Part shown: positions 61,853 to 64,000 of the stretch, one piece after another
How the letters are laid out: each line of letters starts with the position of its first letter
Position numbering within the stretch: position 1 is the stretch's first letter
Assembly: GCF_965118635.1 (NCBI RefSeq)
Contig: NZ_CBCPHV010000006.1
Location: forward strand, 1-64,000
DNA from: Empedobacter brevis_A
GTDB taxonomy: Bacteria; Bacteroidota; Bacteroidia; Flavobacteriales; Weeksellaceae
Reading direction: 5' to 3'
DNA length: 64,000 nt
Program-made: the position numbers and the translations under genes
Notes under the pieces: model-generated
What the model was told of the DNA's origin: nothing
Seen by the model: only the letters and a program-made list of their open reading frames with translations
Databases searched by the model: none

Positions 61853-62875
61853 ATGTTGTATTTAGATTTTTCTCAACCCAATTTTGATGTCAATTCCATT
61901 CAAGTAAGCAATGAATTCGAACAATCTGTAAAAGATTTTTTAGTCGAATGGTTTTCTGATTCAGATATAATGATTGCTCATACTTCGGGTTCTACAGGAA
62001 CACCGAAAGAGATTCTCTTAACCAAAGAGAATATGCGAAAAAGTGCTAATATGACAGGAAAATATTTGCATTTAGAAAAAGGAAATTCAGCACTATTGGC
62101 AATGCCAGTTACTTATATTGCAGGAAAATTGATGTTGGTTCGAGCTGTAGAAATTGGTTTAAAATTAATTTGTCTACAACCTACTTCACATATTTCTTTG
62201 GACGATATAAATAATGGAATTTCTCAACATTTCTCAACAATAGATTTTGTTGCATTAACGCCAATGCAAGTAGAAAATTCACTAGATTTTGTTTCCAAAT
62301 GCAAGAAGTTAATCATTGGAGGAGCGCCGCTTTCGGAGAAAGTAAAAGAAGAATTATATTCTTTTGAAAATGAAATCTACGAAACGTATGCAATGACAGA
62401 AACGATTACGCATATTGCTTTTAAACAAGTAGCGAATAAAAAATATCCGAATGCAGAACAAGTTTTTGAAGCTTTCGAAGAAGTGAAAATTTCGCAAGAT
62501 GAACGCGGATGTTTAGTTATTGATACGCCATATGATGAGTTGCAAGTTGTAACCAATGATATAGTTGAAATAACAGAAACAAGTAAATTTAATTGGATTG
62601 GACGAGCAGATAATGTAATTAATTCGGGCGGAATAAAACTTTTTCCAGAACAAATCGAAAATAAACTGAAACCTTTTATTACTTCCGATTTTTATATTAG
62701 TTCAAAAGCAGATACATTGTTAGGGCAAAAATTGGTTTTAGTTGTAGAAGGAAAGGAAAGAAGTTTTGATTTTTCTTCAGCCGAGTTAACCAAATATCAA
62801 GTTCCTAAAGAAATTATTTTCCTTGCAGAATTTCCTCGAACAGAAAGTGGAAAAATAAAAAGACAACAGTTTTAG
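61853..62875 (+). CDS. menE: o-succinylbenzoate-CoA ligase
   Basis: A 340-residue AMP-forming ligase, at the short end of the family as is usual in Bacteroidota. The nucleotide-binding AHTSGSTGTPKEI (about 42-54), ETYAMTETITHIAF (about 179-192) and WIGRADNVINSGGIKL (about 248-263) are present. The catalytic lysine is near the end, in RTESGKIKRQQF. It activates o-succinylbenzoate for menaquinone synthesis. It starts one base after the DUF1684 stop. Confidence 0.9.
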   Translation: MLYLDFSQPNFDVNSIQVSNEFEQSVKDFLVEWFSDSDIMIAHTSGSTGTPKEILLTKENMRKSANMTGKYLHLEKGNSALLAMPVTYIAGKLMLVRAVEIGLKLICLQPTSHISLDDINNGISQHFSTIDFVALTPMQVENSLDFVSKCKKLIIGGAPLSEKVKEELYSFENEIYETYAMTETITHIAFKQVANKKYPNAEQVFEAFEEVKISQDERGCLVIDTPYDELQVVTNDIVEITETSKFNWIGRADNVINSGGIKLFPEQIENKLKPFITSDFYISSKADTLLGQKLVLVVEGKERSFDFSSAELTKYQVPKEIIFLAEFPRTESGKIKRQQF

Positions 62876-62925
62876 AAGTCGAATTAATCTATCGAAATGT
62901 TTTATTTTCAAAAATAATATTTACT

Positions 62926-62955
62926 AAAAAACAGTTCTATTTGGAACTGTTTTTT
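62926..62955 (+). terminator. terminator of the menC-menE operon
   Basis: A 12-bp stem AAAAAACAGTTC/GAACTGTTTTTT with loop TATTTG and a further T-run. Confidence 0.88.
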
Positions 62956-62999
62956 TTAGTTTGTTCGTATTTTTTACCTAAAAATAGCTTAATTTTAGC

Positions 63000-63890
63000 A
63001 TGACTAAAACTTATACTGTGGATTATAATAAACTTTTTAACGATATTTTTTTCTTGATTCTTGATGATGAAAGTCTTGAAAATCAATATCCAATATGGAA
63101 AAGTTTTTCATTTATTCACAATCCGATTCAACAATTAATCAAAGCGCAAGATTTACTAAATCAATTACTTTACGAATATCCAAAAGATAAAAAAGCACTT
63201 TTTCTAAAAGGTGTTGTGCAGCGAAATCTGAATTTTAATGAAGAATCTATTTTATATCTTTTAGAAGCCAAAAAGGAAGATTATTATTTATTCGCAGCCA
63301 ACTTTTACATTGCCGAATATTATATTCACAAATTAAAATTTGAGGAAGCGCAAAAGTATTTAAAAGAAGTTGAAATTGTTTATCCGAGCAATGAACGCTT
63401 TCTTTTTCTGTCAATTTTAGTGAATTTGGAATTGTTTGAATTTGAGGAAGCAAAACGTTATTTGAATATTTTATATCAATTTGTTGAAGATAAAAATATA
63501 TTAGAATTGTTGAGTAAAAATCTTCAAATAACAGAAGAAATTGTACTGAAAACAACCAATCGATTAGTTTTAAAAAATTTTAAATTAAAAAGTTTTAATT
63601 ACAATCTACAACTTAAAACGAATTTGATTTCTTTCTACAAAAATTTCGCTGATATTGGTGTTAATTTTAATGGAATCAATTGTTTTATAATGGCGCTTAC
63701 GCTAAAGCAAATAACCTTGTATCCAACATTTCATAATTTAGAAATTTATAATGTTCAAACGATTTTAGATTATATAGATGTTGATAAAAAAGGAATTCAA
63801 ATGCGTTTAGAAGATATTGATTTTGAACATGATTTTGTTCGGAATTATCATGAATATTTAGAAGTTGAAATCTTATTGAAAGAAGATTAA
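63000..63890 (+). CDS. TPR-like protein of unknown function
   Basis: A 296-residue acidic/lysine-rich protein. Several helical pairs in the middle (about 45-160: QDLLNQLLYEYPKDKKALFLK, YYIHKLKFEEAQKYLKEVEI, NLELFEFEEAKRYLNILYQF) look like tetratricopeptide repeats. It has no signal peptide or catalytic motif. TPR proteins usually bind partners. The ATG at 63000 lies two bases after a TAATTTTA box (62990-62997), so the message could be leaderless. Confidence 0.7.
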   Translation: MTKTYTVDYNKLFNDIFFLILDDESLENQYPIWKSFSFIHNPIQQLIKAQDLLNQLLYEYPKDKKALFLKGVVQRNLNFNEESILYLLEAKKEDYYLFAANFYIAEYYIHKLKFEEAQKYLKEVEIVYPSNERFLFLSILVNLELFEFEEAKRYLNILYQFVEDKNILELLSKNLQITEEIVLKTTNRLVLKNFKLKSFNYNLQLKTNLISFYKNFADIGVNFNGINCFIMALTLKQITLYPTFHNLEIYNVQTILDYIDVDKKGIQMRLEDIDFEHDFVRNYHEYLEVEILLKED

Positions 63891-63898
63891 ATTTTATT

Positions 63899-63906
63899 TA
63901 TTTTTG
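63899..63906 (+). promoter_or_regulatory. candidate -7 box of the last, partial gene
   Basis: TATTTTTG, exact consensus, 14 bases before an ATG at 63921. Confidence 0.4.
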
Positions 63907-63920
63907 CTAAAATTTATAAA

Positions 63921-64000
63921 ATGGAGTTTGTTCAGGATAAAGAAGAAGTTTTTGATAATGTAGAATTCTTTTTGGAAGGTTTAGAAGTAGGAACGGAAGA
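63921..64000 (+). CDS. partial open frame at the window edge
   Basis: An ATG opens a frame that reads MEFVQDKEEVFDNVEFFLEG and stays open to the end of the window (26 complete codons). The piece is acidic. Too little is visible to name it. Confidence 0.5.
   Translation, partial: MEFVQDKEEVFDNVEFFLEGLEVGTE

Noticed and set aside
1..64000. CRISPR arrays, rRNA, tRNA and known riboswitches
   Set aside because: No spaced repeats, cloverleaf-like sequences or recognisable aptamer cores were seen on either strand by eye. A tRNAscan and Rfam search would settle it.

Overview
The window looks like the chromosome of a low-GC Bacteroidota of the Flavobacteriia, most likely the Weeksellaceae (the Empedobacter/Chryseobacterium neighbourhood). 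The reasons are the A+T-rich base composition, the near absence of Shine-Dalgarno sequences, repeated -7 boxes of the TAnnTTTG type, a type IX secretion sorting domain, TonB receptors with carboxypeptidase-like N-domains, and menaquinone genes. The family assignment is an inference from gene content. No rRNA, tRNA, CRISPR array, insertion sequence or prophage was seen, and no gene-free stretch exceeds 300 bases.

Layout. 0-7.8 kb: a GNAT acetyltransferase and an MFS transporter, two small membrane proteins, lysA, a membrane-anchored metallo-beta-lactamase-fold hydrolase, a YeeE/YedE pair with a Crp/Fnr regulator, and an unknown exported protein bracketed by two copies of one terminator. 7.8-24.8 kb: a continuous plus-strand block for nickel and urea. 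It holds hypA, hypB and a UreE-like protein, then a FecB/FecCD/ATPase importer, a GNAT enzyme, a TonB receptor and an outer-membrane protein. Next come ureABC, another outer-membrane protein, ureEFGD, a urea transporter and an AraC regulator. 24.8-27.8 kb: murI, an MFS transporter and a divergent AraC regulator. 28-36.8 kb: a heme island with two convergent operons (TonB receptor, lipoprotein HmuY and a type IX-secreted HmuY-like protein facing hmuT-hmuU-hmuV-hemS).

37-42.8 kb: a copper locus with an AraC regulator carrying a CxxC metal motif (apparently frameshifted), an HMA/DUF3347 protein and a multicopper oxidase with a C-terminal barrel-like domain. It converges on a DoxD/DoxA-type membrane protein and a TlpA thioredoxin. 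42.9-45.6 kb: a third FecCD-type permease and ATPase with an SDR enzyme. 45.6-49.0 kb: a MATE exporter, a small membrane protein, msrB and aroB on the minus strand. 49.2-57.1 kb: a GlmU-like protein, then a cystathionine-synthase-fold enzyme, an alpha-oxoamine synthase, serC, a short serA, a DUF1015 protein and YggS. The middle four read as a route from 3-phosphoglycerate through O-phosphoserine to cysteate and its acylated product, that is, sulfonolipid (capnine-type) synthesis. 57.1-64 kb: an outer-membrane receptor, a small lipoprotein, menC, a DUF1684 lipoprotein, menE, a TPR-like protein and the start of a further gene.

How it fits together. The 17-kb nickel/urease block is the strongest candidate for an under-described system. 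It appears to contain outer-membrane entry, inner-membrane import, metallochaperones, enzyme, substrate transporter and regulator. A 19-of-21-base shared element lies at the same distance upstream of the small secreted protein that heads each of its two halves. No hydrogenase is present, so HypA and HypB probably serve urease, as in Helicobacter.
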